Positions 26,359 through 35,583 are shown, counted from the first letter of the stretch. The stretch is 64,000 bases of DNA from an uncultured Pseudomonadota bacterium (GCA_903884235.1 CAISEB010000016.1:124001-188000), one strand, 5' to 3'. Numbers and translations: made by a program. The notes: a model not told the origin generated them from the letters alone.

Positions 26359-27246
26359 ATGACCGCGCGAATCATCGATGGCAAGGCCGTAGCCAAGAAG
26401 CTGCGCGCCGAATACCACGGACGCCTCGAGCACCTAGTGGCCGAGCATGGCCTCACCCCGGGTCTCGCGGTGATCCTGGTCGGCAGCAATCCTGCCTCGC
26501 GCCTGTACGTCAACAACAAGGTCAAGGCCTGCGCCGAGGTCGGCATCCGCTCCGAGCGCATCGAGATGCCTGTCGACGTCGCCGAGGATCTGGTGCTCGC
26601 CGAGATCGACCGGCTGAATGCCGACCCGACGGTCCATGGCATCCTCGTGCAGCTGCCGCTGCCGCCGCACATCGAGATCCGCCGCGTGCTCGAGCGCATC
26701 TCGATCACGAAGGACGTCGACGGGTTCCACCTCTACAACGTCGGCAGCCTGCTCGCCGGCTCGACGATCTTCCCGCCGTGCACGCCGTATGGCGTGCAGA
26801 AGCTGCTCGAGCACGAGAACGTGCAGATCGCCGGGCGAAATGTCGTCGTGGTCGGTGCCAGCAACATCGTCGGCAAGCCGGTCGCGATGATGCTGATGGC
26901 GCAGGACGCCACCGTCGCGATCTGCCACAAGATGACCCGGGACCTGGCGATGTTCACGCTGATGGCGGACATCCTGGTCGTCGCCGCGGGCGTGCCGAAC
27001 CTGATCGTTCCGCAGATGGTGCGCACCGGAGCTGTCGTCATCGACGTCGGCATCAACCGCCTGACGGATGGCCGTGTCGTCGGCGACGTCGACTTCGAGG
27101 GAGTCCGCAAGAAGGCATCGCTGATCACGCCGGTGCCGGGCGGCGTCGGCCCGATGACGATCACGATGCTGCTCTACAACACGCTGCGCTCGGCCGAGCG
27201 CACCGTCGGCATCGGCGACCCGACCGAGGCGCTGCTCTCGGCCTGA
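26359..27246 (+). CDS. folD: Bifunctional methylenetetrahydrofolate dehydrogenase/cyclohydrolase
   Basis: A 295-residue FolD that interconverts 5,10-methylene-, methenyl- and 10-formyl-tetrahydrofolate with NADP. Signatures are VGSNPASRLY with the Y50-x3-K54 catalytic pair, VQLPLPPH, KDVDGFH, PPCTPYG, the dinucleotide-binding VVVGASNIVGKPVA and PVPGGVGPMT. Length and motifs are complete. It is likely the housekeeping or pathway enzyme that oxidises methylene-THF produced by the MetF-like protein (47949-48971) and by sarcosine/dimethylglycine oxidation. Its place between an MttB-family gene and the flavoprotein demethylases supports this. It converges with the quinone-oxidoreductase-like gene, 1 nt apart. 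Confidence 0.96.
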   Translation: MTARIIDGKAVAKKLRAEYHGRLEHLVAEHGLTPGLAVILVGSNPASRLYVNNKVKACAEVGIRSERIEMPVDVAEDLVLAEIDRLNADPTVHGILVQLPLPPHIEIRRVLERISITKDVDGFHLYNVGSLLAGSTIFPPCTPYGVQKLLEHENVQIAGRNVVVVGASNIVGKPVAMMLMAQDATVAICHKMTRDLAMFTLMADILVVAAGVPNLIVPQMVRTGAVVIDVGINRLTDGRVVGDVDFEGVRKKASLITPVPGGVGPMTITMLLYNTLRSAERTVGIGDPTEALLSA

Positions 27247-27247
27247 A

Positions 27248-28297
27248 TCAGGGCACGAGCACGATCTTGCCGACGTGGCGTTTCGCGAGGAACGCCTCCT
27301 GCGCTGCGGCGATTTCGGCGAGCGGGTAGGTCGCGGCAACGAGCGGGCGGATCTCGCCGCGCTCGATGTAGCTCACGAGGTTCCCGAAGACTTCAGAGTC
27401 CTGGATCGTGCCGCCGAGCAACGCCAGGTCCTTGAGGTACAGCGTCCGCAGGTCGAGCGTGACGATCGGGCCTGCGATCGCGCCTGATACCGCGTATCGG
27501 CCGCGCGACTTCAATACCGCGAGCAGCGCCGGGAACTGCGGCCCGCCGACGACATCGATCACGACGTCGACCGAGTCCGCCCCGAGTGCGGCCACGAGGT
27601 CGGCGTCGCGTCCGAGGACGCGATCGGCCCCGAGCTCGGTCAGCGTTGCCGCCTTGTCCGCGGCGGCGAGAGCCACGACGTGCGCGCCGCGTCGACGCGC
27701 GAGCTGCACCGCCGCCGAGCCGACGCCGCCGGATGCGCCCGTCACGAGTACGCGTTCGCCGCCACCGAGGAGAGCGCGTGTCAGCAGGTTCTCGGCGGTC
27801 GAATAGGCGCACGGGAAGGACGCGAGTTCGACGTCGCTCAAGGTACTTTCGATGCGCACGGCGTTCGCGGTGGGCACCTTCGTGTATTCGGCGAACGCGC
27901 CGTCGCATTCGGATGCGAAATATCCGGCGGGTCCGTACGCAGGGCGCAGCACGGGGTCGACCAGGACGCGTTCCCCGACGCGACTGGAGGGCACCGAGGC
28001 GCCGACCGCAACGATGCGCCCGCAAGCATCCGTGCCCTGGATCCGGGGGAACGACAGCGCGCCCGTCCAGCCGCCCTCGTCCGTGGCTCCAGCGACCACG
28101 GCCGAGTCGGTCGAGGTGGACACCGACTTCGAATACCAGCCGATCCGCGTATTGATGTCCGTGTTGTTGACGGCGGCGGCGCCGATTCTGATGAGCACTT
28201 CGTTGTCCCGCGGGATCGGGATCGGCACGTCGTCCCGGAGTTGCAGTTGGTCGAGGCCACCGTGCCCGGTGAGCAGCACTGCACGCATGGTGTTCAT
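27248..28297 (-). CDS. Zinc-independent medium-chain alcohol dehydrogenase/quinone oxidoreductase
   Basis: A 349-residue MDR-superfamily enzyme. It has the GroES-like N-terminal half (RIGAAAVNNTDINTRIGWYS) and a nucleotide-binding domain with VLVTGASGGVGSAAVQLARR. The cysteines that bind catalytic zinc in alcohol dehydrogenases are missing, so it is a quinone-oxidoreductase-like NADPH enzyme. Conserved TYPLAEIAAAQEAFLAKRHVG closes the family pattern. The start could be the ATG at 28297 or the one at 28288; neither has a clear ribosome-binding site. It lies between folD and a VapBC module and has no evident link with methyl metabolism. Confidence 0.85.
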   Translation of the reverse strand: MNTMRAVLLTGHGGLDQLQLRDDVPIPIPRDNEVLIRIGAAAVNNTDINTRIGWYSKSVSTSTDSAVVAGATDEGGWTGALSFPRIQGTDACGRIVAVGASVPSSRVGERVLVDPVLRPAYGPAGYFASECDGAFAEYTKVPTANAVRIESTLSDVELASFPCAYSTAENLLTRALLGGGERVLVTGASGGVGSAAVQLARRRGAHVVALAAADKAATLTELGADRVLGRDADLVAALGADSVDVVIDVVGGPQFPALLAVLKSRGRYAVSGAIAGPIVTLDLRTLYLKDLALLGGTIQDSEVFGNLVSYIERGEIRPLVAATYPLAEIAAAQEAFLAKRHVGKIVLVP

Positions 28298-28365
28298 GTG
28301 GAGCGACTCTGGCCTGGGGGAGATATGACTGTCGACTACCGCTGCTGTCGAGACCGAGCGCCGCG

Positions 28366-28788
28366 TTAGCCGAGCACCAGCGTCACGCCGGCGGCGCGCG
28401 CGGCAGTTGCCAGGTCACTGTCGAGTGTCGCCAGTGGCAATCTCTCGCGGCAGGCGAGTTCAAGGTAGGACGCATCGTAGCTGGAGAGCCGGTATCGCCT
28501 GGCGAGCGCCAAGGTTGCCGAGAGCGCGAGCTCCGCAGTCGCCGGGTCCACCTCGATCGGCGCTCGCAGTAGCAGATCCAGGAATGCGCTGCTGTCGGCC
28601 GCGGTGGTCTGGCCGCGGATTTCCGCGCGCACCACCACATTGGCGATCTCGAGGCTCCAGGTCGCCGGAACCCGAATTTCAGTGTCTGGCCGCGCCAGCC
28701 ACTCGACGATCGCAAATGCCGCACCGCCGTCGGCGGCATCGCGAAGCAGCCAGGTCATCGCGACCGACGCGTCCAGCACGAACCTCAT
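28366..28788 (-). CDS. vapC: VapC-family PIN-domain toxin (1)
   Basis: A 140-residue PIN-domain ribonuclease of a type II toxin-antitoxin pair. The acidic residues expected at the active site are present: Asp6 (FVLDASV), Glu in SLEIANV, Asp in SSYDASYLELA and Asp in TLDSDLA. It overlaps the upstream antitoxin gene by 4 nt (ATGA), the usual translational coupling. By family it cleaves tRNA or rRNA when the antitoxin is lost. Confidence 0.88.
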   Translation of the reverse strand: MRFVLDASVAMTWLLRDAADGGAAFAIVEWLARPDTEIRVPATWSLEIANVVVRAEIRGQTTAADSSAFLDLLLRAPIEVDPATAELALSATLALARRYRLSSYDASYLELACRERLPLATLDSDLATAARAAGVTLVLG

Positions 28789-29027
28789 TCGCGGCCTTCT
28801 TCAATCAGCGCCCGGATGTCAGGACGCTCGGTGCGCGGGTTCGCAGCTTTGAATTCGAGGAAGCGGGCGACGGCGGCCGCGGCATCCGGGCGTGCGTCCC
28901 TGACCGGCCCGAGTTCAGCGACAGCGCGCCCTCGATGCGTGATCGTGAACCGCTGTCCGGCCGCGACTTGCCGCAGCAACTCCGGAAGCTTGGTCTTGGC
29001 TTCGTAGGCGCCGATTTGGAGTTTCAT
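28785..29027 (-). CDS. vapB: VapB-family antitoxin (1), Phd/YefM-like
   Basis: An 80-residue antitoxin: KLQIGAYEAKTKLPELL followed by QRFTITHRGRAVAEL is the Phd/YefM DNA-binding fold, and the acidic C-terminal tail (RTERPDIRALIEEGRE) would wrap the toxin. The ATG at 29027 has AAGGAA seven bases upstream, so a longer frame to 29078 running through the operator is not the gene start. It should repress its own operon through the inverted repeat at 29044-29069. Confidence 0.88.
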   Translation of the reverse strand: MKLQIGAYEAKTKLPELLRQVAAGQRFTITHRGRAVAELGPVRDARPDAAAAVARFLEFKAANPRTERPDIRALIEEGRE

Positions 29028-29043
29028 GCAGGGTTCCTTCGAT

Positions 29044-29069
29044 TTAGACCAGTCTATCATCTGGTCTAA
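29044..29069. promoter_or_regulatory. Perfect inverted repeat, operator of the vapBC module
   Basis: TTAGACCAG, eight bases, CTGGTCTAA: a perfect 9-bp inverted repeat 17 nt upstream of the vapB start. Its position and symmetry are those of an autoregulatory VapB/VapC binding site. It also lies 130 nt from the start of the divergent XRE-cupin gene and could influence it. Confidence 0.8.
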
Positions 29070-29198
29070 TATCCGCAACCAAGGGAAAGGTTTGCCAGTA
29101 ACGTGAAAAATTGACTCGGATTTTCACCCTTGTGAATATTTCAGCGAATAGAATTGCGGTACTCCGGTGCTCGACCGGCTGCCGCGAACGGAGGGATC

Positions 29199-29816
29199 GT
29201 GAGCAAGACCGCACCAAATCTCACGGGTGTCCCCGATGCCACAGCGTCCGCGCTCAATGACAGCCCGCTGGGGCGCCAGATCCGCGACCTCCGCGAGGCC
29301 CGGCGTGTGACCCTCGCTGGCCTCGCGACCTCGATCGGCAAGTCCATCGGCTATGTCAGCCAGATCGAGCGCGGCCGCTCCGAAATCTCGATCTCGACGT
29401 TGAAGTCGATCAGCGAGGCGCTCGGCGTCAACATCAGCTGGTTCTTCCAGGGCTACGACCCGAGCGAACCGGCCGAGCATGGCTACGTCGTGCGCCGCGA
29501 GCATCGTCGCCCCCTCAACTTCCCCGGTACCGGCATCGAGGAGGAACTGCTCTCCCCGACGCTGTCCGGCGAGGCCGAGATGATCCTCAGCACCTTCGCG
29601 CCGGGCGCGAGGAGTGGCGATGAGCAGGTGTCGCGCATGGCCGAGCAGTCCGGCTACGTGATCAGTGGCGAGCTCGAGCTGCTCGTCGGCGACCGCAGAT
29701 TCGTGCTGCGCGCGGGAGATGCGTTTCGCATCGGCCGCGGCGAACCCTTCACGGCGCACAACCCCGGCACGGACACCTCCGTGTCGCTGTGGGTGATCGC
29801 GCCGCCCCGTTACTGA
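29199..29816 (+). CDS. XRE-family regulator with cupin domain
   Basis: A 205-residue regulator. A helix-turn-helix domain lies at residues about 25-85 (LREARRVTLAGLATSIGKSI, IERGRSEISISTLKSISEAL), followed by a C-terminal cupin fold (SGYVISGELELLVGDRRFVL, RAGDAFRIGRGEPF). Such proteins often sense small acids or amines through the cupin pocket. The GTG at 29199 follows GGAGG. It starts 27 nt before the first dimethylglycine-dehydrogenase-like gene on the same strand, so it probably controls both flavoprotein genes and itself. The effector is unknown. Confidence 0.9.
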   Translation: MSKTAPNLTGVPDATASALNDSPLGRQIRDLREARRVTLAGLATSIGKSIGYVSQIERGRSEISISTLKSISEALGVNISWFFQGYDPSEPAEHGYVVRREHRRPLNFPGTGIEEELLSPTLSGEAEMILSTFAPGARSGDEQVSRMAEQSGYVISGELELLVGDRRFVLRAGDAFRIGRGEPFTAHNPGTDTSVSLWVIAPPRY

Positions 29817-29842
29817 GAAAGAGTCCCCGGAGGACGTCCAGG

Positions 29843-32302
29843 ATGTCACTTCCCCACCACGCGAACGTGGTCATCGTCGGCGGCGGCATCGCCGGCTGCT
29901 CGGTGGCCTACCACCTGACGAAGCTCGGCATCACCGATGTCGTGCTGCTCGAGCGCAAGCAGCTGACCTGTGGCACGACCTGGCACGCCGCCGGGCTGGT
30001 CGGCCAGCTGCGCGCGACGCGCAATCTCACCGAGCTCGCGAAGTACACGGCGGGCCTGTATCACTCGCTGGAGGCTGAGACCGGCCAGGCGACGGGCTTC
30101 AAGCAGAACGGCTCGGTCAGCGTCGCGAAGACCGAGGAGCGGTTCGAGGAGCTGAAACGCGGCATGTCGATGGGCAAGACGTTCGGCCTCGAGGTCGAAC
30201 TGCTGACGCCCGCCGACATCAAGCGCCACTGGCCGCTGCTCGAGGTCGGCGACGTCGTCGGCGGCATCTTCCTGCCGAAGGACGGCCAGACCAACCCGAT
30301 CGACACGACCCAGGCGCTCGCCAAGGGAGCGAAGATGCGCGGCGCGAAGATCCTCGAGAACACCCGGGTCGTGCGGATCCTGGTCGAGAACGGCCGCGCG
30401 GTGGGCGTCGAGACTGCCGAGGGCACGATCAAGGCCGATACCGTCGTCCTGGCAGGTGGCATGTGGTCGCACGGGCTCGCCGCCGAGGTCGGCGTCGCGG
30501 TGCCGCTGCACGCCGCGGAGCACTTCTACATCGTCACCGAGCCCGTCGCGGGGATTCCCTCGAACCTGCCGGTGCTGCGCATCCCGGACGAGTGCGCGTA
30601 CTACAAGGAGGATGCCGGCAAGATCCTGATGGGCTGCTTCGAGCCGATCGCGAAGCCGTGGGGCATGAAGGGCATCTCCGAGGACTTCTGCTTCGACACG
30701 CTGCCCGAGGACTATGACCACTTCGAGCCGATCCTGAACGATGCGATCAGGCGCGTACCGGCGCTTGCGACGACCGGCATCCAGCTCTTCTTCAACGGTC
30801 CGGAGAGCTTCACACCGGATGATCGCTACTACCTGGGCGAAACGCCCGAGGTAAAGGACCTGTTCGTCGCGACTGGCTTCAATTCGGTCGGCATCGCCGC
30901 GAGCGGTGGCGTCGGCAAGGTGCTGGCCGAATGGATCGCGAAGCGCCATCCGCCGCTCGACCTCTGCGACGTCGACGTGCGGCGCGTGCAGCCGTTCCAG
31001 AAGAACCGCAAGTACCTCCACGACCGGACGGTCGAGACGCTCGGGCTCCTGTATGCGATGCACTGGCCGTACTACCAGTACAAGACGGCCCGCAACGCGC
31101 GCCGCACGCCGCTGCATGATCGGCTCGTGGCGGCGGGCGCCTGCATGGGCGAGCTCGCCGGGTGGGAGCGCCCGAACTGGTACGCGGAGCCGGGATCGAA
31201 GCCGGAATACCAGTATTCCTACGGCCGCCAGAACTGGTTCGACGCCTGCCGCGTCGAGAGCGTGGCGGTGCGCGATGCGGTCGGTCTCTTCGACGAGACC
31301 TGCTTCGCCAAGTTCCTCGTGCAGGGCCCGGACGCACTCGCGCTCCTGGACCGGATCTCGGTCTCGAAGGTCGATGTCGCGCCGGGCAAGCTCGTCTACA
31401 CCCAGTGGCTGAACGAGCGCGCGGGCATCGAGGCGGATCTCACGATCACGCGCCTCGCGGCGGACGAATTCATGGTCGTGACGGCGGCCGCCTGCCAGAC
31501 GCGCGACCTCGCGTGGCTGCGCCACCAGCGCGAGGCGCTAGGCCTCAAGAGTTGCTGGGTCACGGACGTGACGCCAGGGATCGCGATGCTGGGCCTGATG
31601 GGCCCCAACAGCCGGCCGCTGCTCGAGAAGCTGACCGGGCTCGACTTCTCCAATGCCGCGCATCCCTTCGCGTGGTCTCGCGAGGTCGAGATCGGCTACG
31701 CCACCGTGCGCGCGAGCCGCATCACCTACGTCGGCGAGCTCGGCTGGGAGCTTTACGTCTCCGCGGAGCATTGTCTCGACGTCTACGAGCGCATCCTTGA
31801 GGCCGGCCGGGAATTCGGCCTCCGGCACGTGGGCTACCACGTCATGGGCGCGTGCCGGGTCGAGAAGGGCTACCGCAGCTGGGGCCATGACATCGCCGAC
31901 GAGGATACGCCGCTCGATGCCGGGCTCGGGTTCACCGTGGCCTGGGAGAAGCCGGGTGGCTTCATCGGGCGCGAGGCGCTCGTGGCCCAGAAGGCGAAGG
32001 GCGTGCTGCCGAAACGCCTCGTGCAGGTGATGCTCCTCGACGATTCGAGCTCTGCACCCCTGATGTACCACGAGGAACCGATCCTGCGGGACGGCGTCAT
32101 CGTCGGCTCCATCAAGTCGGGCGCCTGGGGGCATCGCATTGCCAAGTCCATCGGCATGGGCTTCGTCGCCTGCGACGCCGGCGTCACGAAGGAGTGGCTC
32201 GCGAGCGGCTCCTGGGAAGTCGAGGTGGCGTGCAAGCGCTATGCGGCGAAGGTGCAGCTCGAGCCGCTCTACGACCCCAAGAACGAACGAATCAAGGCCT
32301 GA
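29843..32302 (+). CDS. Dimethylglycine/sarcosine dehydrogenase-like FAD protein with GcvT domains (1)
   Basis: An 819-residue flavoprotein with an N-terminal DAO-type FAD domain (VVIVGGGIAGCSVAYHL), the TTWHAAG motif whose His48 corresponds to the covalent FAD-His of mitochondrial dimethylglycine dehydrogenase, a central linker domain, and C-terminal GcvT-like tetrahydrofolate-binding domains (ITYVGELGWELYVSAEH, KSGAWGHRIAKSIGMGFV). The family oxidatively removes an N-methyl group and gives methylene-THF or formaldehyde. The ATG at 29843 has GGAGG nine bases upstream. It is followed 67 nt later by a paralogue, and the two are clearly diverged, so they likely act on different N-methyl amines. 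Confidence 0.88.
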   Translation: MSLPHHANVVIVGGGIAGCSVAYHLTKLGITDVVLLERKQLTCGTTWHAAGLVGQLRATRNLTELAKYTAGLYHSLEAETGQATGFKQNGSVSVAKTEERFEELKRGMSMGKTFGLEVELLTPADIKRHWPLLEVGDVVGGIFLPKDGQTNPIDTTQALAKGAKMRGAKILENTRVVRILVENGRAVGVETAEGTIKADTVVLAGGMWSHGLAAEVGVAVPLHAAEHFYIVTEPVAGIPSNLPVLRIPDECAYYKEDAGKILMGCFEPIAKPWGMKGISEDFCFDTLPEDYDHFEPILNDAIRRVPALATTGIQLFFNGPESFTPDDRYYLGETPEVKDLFVATGFNSVGIAASGGVGKVLAEWIAKRHPPLDLCDVDVRRVQPFQKNRKYLHDRTVETLGLLYAMHWPYYQYKTARNARRTPLHDRLVAAGACMGELAGWERPNWYAEPGSKPEYQYSYGRQNWFDACRVESVAVRDAVGLFDETCFAKFLVQGPDALALLDRISVSKVDVAPGKLVYTQWLNERAGIEADLTITRLAADEFMVVTAAACQTRDLAWLRHQREALGLKSCWVTDVTPGIAMLGLMGPNSRPLLEKLTGLDFSNAAHPFAWSREVEIGYATVRASRITYVGELGWELYVSAEHCLDVYERILEAGREFGLRHVGYHVMGACRVEKGYRSWGHDIADEDTPLDAGLGFTVAWEKPGGFIGREALVAQKAKGVLPKRLVQVMLLDDSSSAPLMYHEEPILRDGVIVGSIKSGAWGHRIAKSIGMGFVACDAGVTKEWLASGSWEVEVACKRYAAKVQLEPLYDPKNERIKA

Positions 32303-32369
32303 ACCGCGACCGCCCGACGAGCGGTCCCGATCAACGCGGCGCCAAGGCGCCCACGGAGCAGAGACAGAC

Positions 32370-34793
32370 ATGAAGACGCATGCAGAGGTAGTGGTCATCG
32401 GTGGCGGAGCGGTTGGCTGCAGCGCCCTCTATCACCTGACGGAACTCGGGGTGACCGACGTCGTGCTGATCGAGCGCGACGAGCTGACGGCGGGGTCCAC
32501 GTGGCATGCCGCGGGCAACTGCCCGAACTTCTCGACGTCCTGGAACCTGATCAAGCTGCAGCGCCACAGCACCAAGCTGTACGCCGACCTCGCGCGGCGC
32601 ACCGGCTACGACATCAACTACCACGTCACGGGCAGCATCCGCATCGCCCACAAGCCCGATCGCGTCGACGAGTTCAAGCACGTCGTCTCGCAGGCACGGG
32701 CGCAGGGCATCGACTTCCAGATGATGACGCCGGCCGAGATCAAGGCCCGCCACCCGTACCTCGAGACGGGCGACGTGCTCGCCGGCCTCTGGGACCCGTA
32801 CGACGGCGACATCGATCCCGCGCAGCTGACCCAGGCGATGGCGAAGGGCGCCCGCGACAAGGGTGCCGAGGTCTACCGCAACACCAAGGTCACGGCCATC
32901 ACGCGCCTGCCGTCCGGCGAGTGGAAGATCACGACGGACAAGGGCGAGATCGTCGCCGGGAAGGTCATCAATGCGGCCGGCTACCGCGGCGGCGAGGTCG
33001 CGGCGATGGTTGGCGTGTATCTCCCGATCGTGACGCTCTCGCACCAGTACATGGTGACCGAGGACATCCCCGAACTCGTCGCGCGCGGCACCGAGCGCCT
33101 GCCGCTCGTGCGCGATCCCGACGTCAGCTACTACCTGCGCCAGGAGCGCCACTCGCTGCTGCTCGGCCCCTACGAGTGGCAGGCGACCGCGCACTGGCAG
33201 GACGGGATCCCGGAGGAGTTCGCGAACCAGCTGTTCGACGATGACCTCGACCGTCTCGGCAACTACATCGAGGCGGCGATCGGCCAGGCGCCGATCCTCG
33301 GCACCGTCGGCATCAAGACCGTGATCAACGGCCCGATCCCGTACGCGCCGGATGGCAATCCGTTGATGGGTCCGGCCCCGGGCCTGCCGGGCTTCTACCA
33401 CGCGTGTGCGTTTACGTTCGGCATCGTGCAGGCCGGCGGCGCCGGCAAGTCGATCGCCGAATGGGTCGTCAACGGCCATCCCGAGTGGGACATGTGGCCG
33501 CTCGACGCGCGCCGCTACCTGCCGCACGCGAACAACAAGTTCACGCTTGCGAAGGCCATCGAGACCTACCAGCACGAGTACGGCATCGGCTACCCGCAGG
33601 AGGAGCGCCCGGCAGGCCGTCCGGCGAAGACCTCGCCGTGCTACCAGACGCTCAAGAACAAGGGCGCCAAGTTCGGCGTCCGCGGCGGCTGGGAGCGCGC
33701 GATCTACTTCCCGCAGCCGGGCGACAAGGGCGGCACCGACACCTCGTTCCGCCGCCCGCACTGGCACGAGGCCGTGAAGCGCGAGTGCGAGGCGGTCGAG
33801 AAGCGCGTGGCCGTGCTCGACCTGCCGGGCTTCACGAAGTTCGAGATCTCGGGTCCCGGCGCTGCGAAGTGGATCGACGGCATGGTCGCGGGCACCGTGC
33901 CGAAGGCTGGGCGCACCGCGCTCAACTACTTCTGCGCCCCGAGCGGCGGCATCGTCACCGAGATGACGATCACGACGCTCGGCGACGAGCGCTACTGGCT
34001 GATCAGCGCCGCCTCGGGCGAGCTGCACGACGAGCATTGGCTCATCGAGCACCTGCCGAAGGACGGATCAGTCCGTTTCGAGAACCAGAGCGCGCGCTAC
34101 GGCACGCTGATCGTCGTGGGACCCCGCTCGCGCGAGGTGCTCGCGAAGCTGACGAGCGCGGACCTGTCGAACGCCGCGTTCCCGTGGCTGTCGGTGCGCA
34201 CGATCGAAATGGGGTACACGAAGCTGCTCGCGTTCCGGGTCAACTACGTCGGCGAACTGGGCTGGGAGCTCCATATCCCGGTCGAGCACGTGCAGTCGAT
34301 CTACGAGCTGCTGTGGGAGGCGGGGCAGGAGTTCGGCATTGCCGACTTCGGCCTCTACGCGATGGAGAGCCTGCGCCTCGAGAAGTGCTACCGCTCCTGG
34401 AAGGCCGACCTCACTACCGAGTACACGCCGGCCATGGCCTCGCTCGATCGCTTCGTGAAGCTCGACAAGCCCGGTGGCTTCATCGGCCAGGAGGCGCTGA
34501 AGCGTGAGGCGGTCGCGGGACCCAAGGAGAAGTTCGTGCCGCTGATCGTCGAGGCGGCGGATGCCGATGCGCCGGCCGTGTCGATCGTCTACCAGGGCGA
34601 CACGGTGGTCGGGCTCGTGACGTCCGGCGGGTTCGGCTACCGACTCAACAAGAGCATCGCGCTCGCGTACGTGCGCACTGATCTCGCGGTGACCGGGACG
34701 CAGCTCGAAGTCGAGGTCCTCGGGGAGCGACGCAAGGCCACGGTTGCCGTGGAGCCGCTCTACGATCCGGCGAACGCCAAGCTTCGCGCCTAA
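32370..34793 (+). CDS. Dimethylglycine/sarcosine dehydrogenase-like FAD protein with GcvT domains (2)
   Basis: An 807-residue paralogue of the preceding gene. It keeps the FAD fold (VVVIGGGAVGCSALYHL), STWHAAG with His46, and the C-terminal folate-binding half (VNYVGELGWELHIPVEH, TSGGFGYRLNKSIALAYV). It resembles the sox-operon copy at 41796-44255 more in its first 50 residues than the gene beside it. The ATG at 32370 lies after CGGAGCAGAGACAGAC, a moderate ribosome-binding site. By family it is cytoplasmic and passes electrons to an electron-transfer flavoprotein or oxygen; no ETF gene is in the window. The substrate is unassigned. Confidence 0.88.
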   Translation: MKTHAEVVVIGGGAVGCSALYHLTELGVTDVVLIERDELTAGSTWHAAGNCPNFSTSWNLIKLQRHSTKLYADLARRTGYDINYHVTGSIRIAHKPDRVDEFKHVVSQARAQGIDFQMMTPAEIKARHPYLETGDVLAGLWDPYDGDIDPAQLTQAMAKGARDKGAEVYRNTKVTAITRLPSGEWKITTDKGEIVAGKVINAAGYRGGEVAAMVGVYLPIVTLSHQYMVTEDIPELVARGTERLPLVRDPDVSYYLRQERHSLLLGPYEWQATAHWQDGIPEEFANQLFDDDLDRLGNYIEAAIGQAPILGTVGIKTVINGPIPYAPDGNPLMGPAPGLPGFYHACAFTFGIVQAGGAGKSIAEWVVNGHPEWDMWPLDARRYLPHANNKFTLAKAIETYQHEYGIGYPQEERPAGRPAKTSPCYQTLKNKGAKFGVRGGWERAIYFPQPGDKGGTDTSFRRPHWHEAVKRECEAVEKRVAVLDLPGFTKFEISGPGAAKWIDGMVAGTVPKAGRTALNYFCAPSGGIVTEMTITTLGDERYWLISAASGELHDEHWLIEHLPKDGSVRFENQSARYGTLIVVGPRSREVLAKLTSADLSNAAFPWLSVRTIEMGYTKLLAFRVNYVGELGWELHIPVEHVQSIYELLWEAGQEFGIADFGLYAMESLRLEKCYRSWKADLTTEYTPAMASLDRFVKLDKPGGFIGQEALKREAVAGPKEKFVPLIVEAADADAPAVSIVYQGDTVVGLVTSGGFGYRLNKSIALAYVRTDLAVTGTQLEVEVLGERRKATVAVEPLYDPANAKLRA

Positions 34794-34867
34794 AGCTGGA
34801 GGGGGTCGGCGCGCCGCGCCGGCTGCCCTTGGCGCCGCACCGCGAGGGGCGAGTGGCTTGACCTCAG

Positions 34868-34897
34868 CTACTTCCTTACCTTATAGTAAGGAAGTAG
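34868..34897. promoter_or_regulatory. Perfect 12-bp inverted repeat, operator of second toxin-antitoxin module
   Basis: CTACTTCCTTAC, six bases (CTTATA), GTAAGGAAGTAG: a perfect 12-bp inverted repeat ending 14 nt before the antitoxin ATG. It is strongly AT-rich against the background. An AbrB-type antitoxin is expected to bind such a site to repress its own operon. Confidence 0.85.
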
Positions 34898-34911
34898 TCT
34901 AGGAGTCGGAA

Positions 34912-35157
34912 ATGACCACCGCCGCCTTAAGCAGCAAGGGCCAAATCACCATCCCGGCACGCGTCCGTGCAGCGCTCGGAGTCGAAGCGGGGGACCGGGT
35001 CGAGTTCGTCGAAGTCGCACCGGGCCGATTCGAGATCAACGCTGCCACTCGGTCCGTGACCGCGCTGAAGGGCATGTTCGGCAAATATGAGGGCCCCGCG
35101 GTTTCGATCGAGGAGATGAACGCCGTAATCGAGGCGCGCGGCGCGTCCGCGAAATGA
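34912..35157 (+). CDS. vapB: AbrB/SpoVT-type antitoxin (VapB-like, 2)
   Basis: An 81-residue swapped-hairpin DNA-binding protein: LSSKGQITIPARVRAAL and GVEAGDRVEFVEVAPGRFEI are the AbrB signature. The C-terminal region (EEMNAVIEARGASAK) should bind the toxin. The ATG at 34912 has AGGAG seven bases upstream and the gene overlaps the toxin by 4 nt (ATGA). It is unrelated in fold to the antitoxin at 28785-29027. Confidence 0.9.
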   Translation: MTTAALSSKGQITIPARVRAALGVEAGDRVEFVEVAPGRFEINAATRSVTALKGMFGKYEGPAVSIEEMNAVIEARGASAK

Positions 35158-35549
35158 TTGGTATCGATACCAACATTCTCGTCCGCTATATCATGCAGGA
35201 CGACGTTGGTCAGGCGCGCGCCGCGAATCGCTTCGTGGATTCGCTTTCGGCAGAGGCACCCGGCTTTGTGCCGATCGTTGTGATCGTGGAACTCGCCTGG
35301 GTACTGGGCTCGGCCTATGGGCTCGATCGCGCCCAGCTCATGTCCGCAATCACGGGGATCCTGAGTACGAAGGAACTCGTCGCTGAGCAACCCGAGATAG
35401 TGTGGAAGGCGGTGCGGGCATTCGAAGCCGACGGGGCCGATTTCGCTGATTGCCTGATTGCGCAGACTGCGATGGCCGCTGGCTGTTCCGGGGTCATGAC
35501 CTTCGACCGCGGAGCGGCCACGCGTGCCGGGATGTCGCTACTCGCGTGA
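35154..35549 (+). CDS. vapC: PIN-domain toxin (VapC-like, 2)
   Basis: A 131-residue PIN-domain ribonuclease. Asp5 (IGIDTNILVRY), Glu46 (VIVELAWVL), the Asp of ADFADCLIA and the Asp of TFDRGA fit the acidic active site. It overlaps its antitoxin by 4 nt and converges on the PotD/F-like gene, 34 nt away. Together with the first module it brackets the two flavoprotein genes at 29843-34793. Confidence 0.9.
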   Translation: MIGIDTNILVRYIMQDDVGQARAANRFVDSLSAEAPGFVPIVVIVELAWVLGSAYGLDRAQLMSAITGILSTKELVAEQPEIVWKAVRAFEADGADFADCLIAQTAMAAGCSGVMTFDRGAATRAGMSLLA

Positions 35550-35583
35550 CAGGTAGGCGCCATCCGCGCGAGATGTCCGTAAA

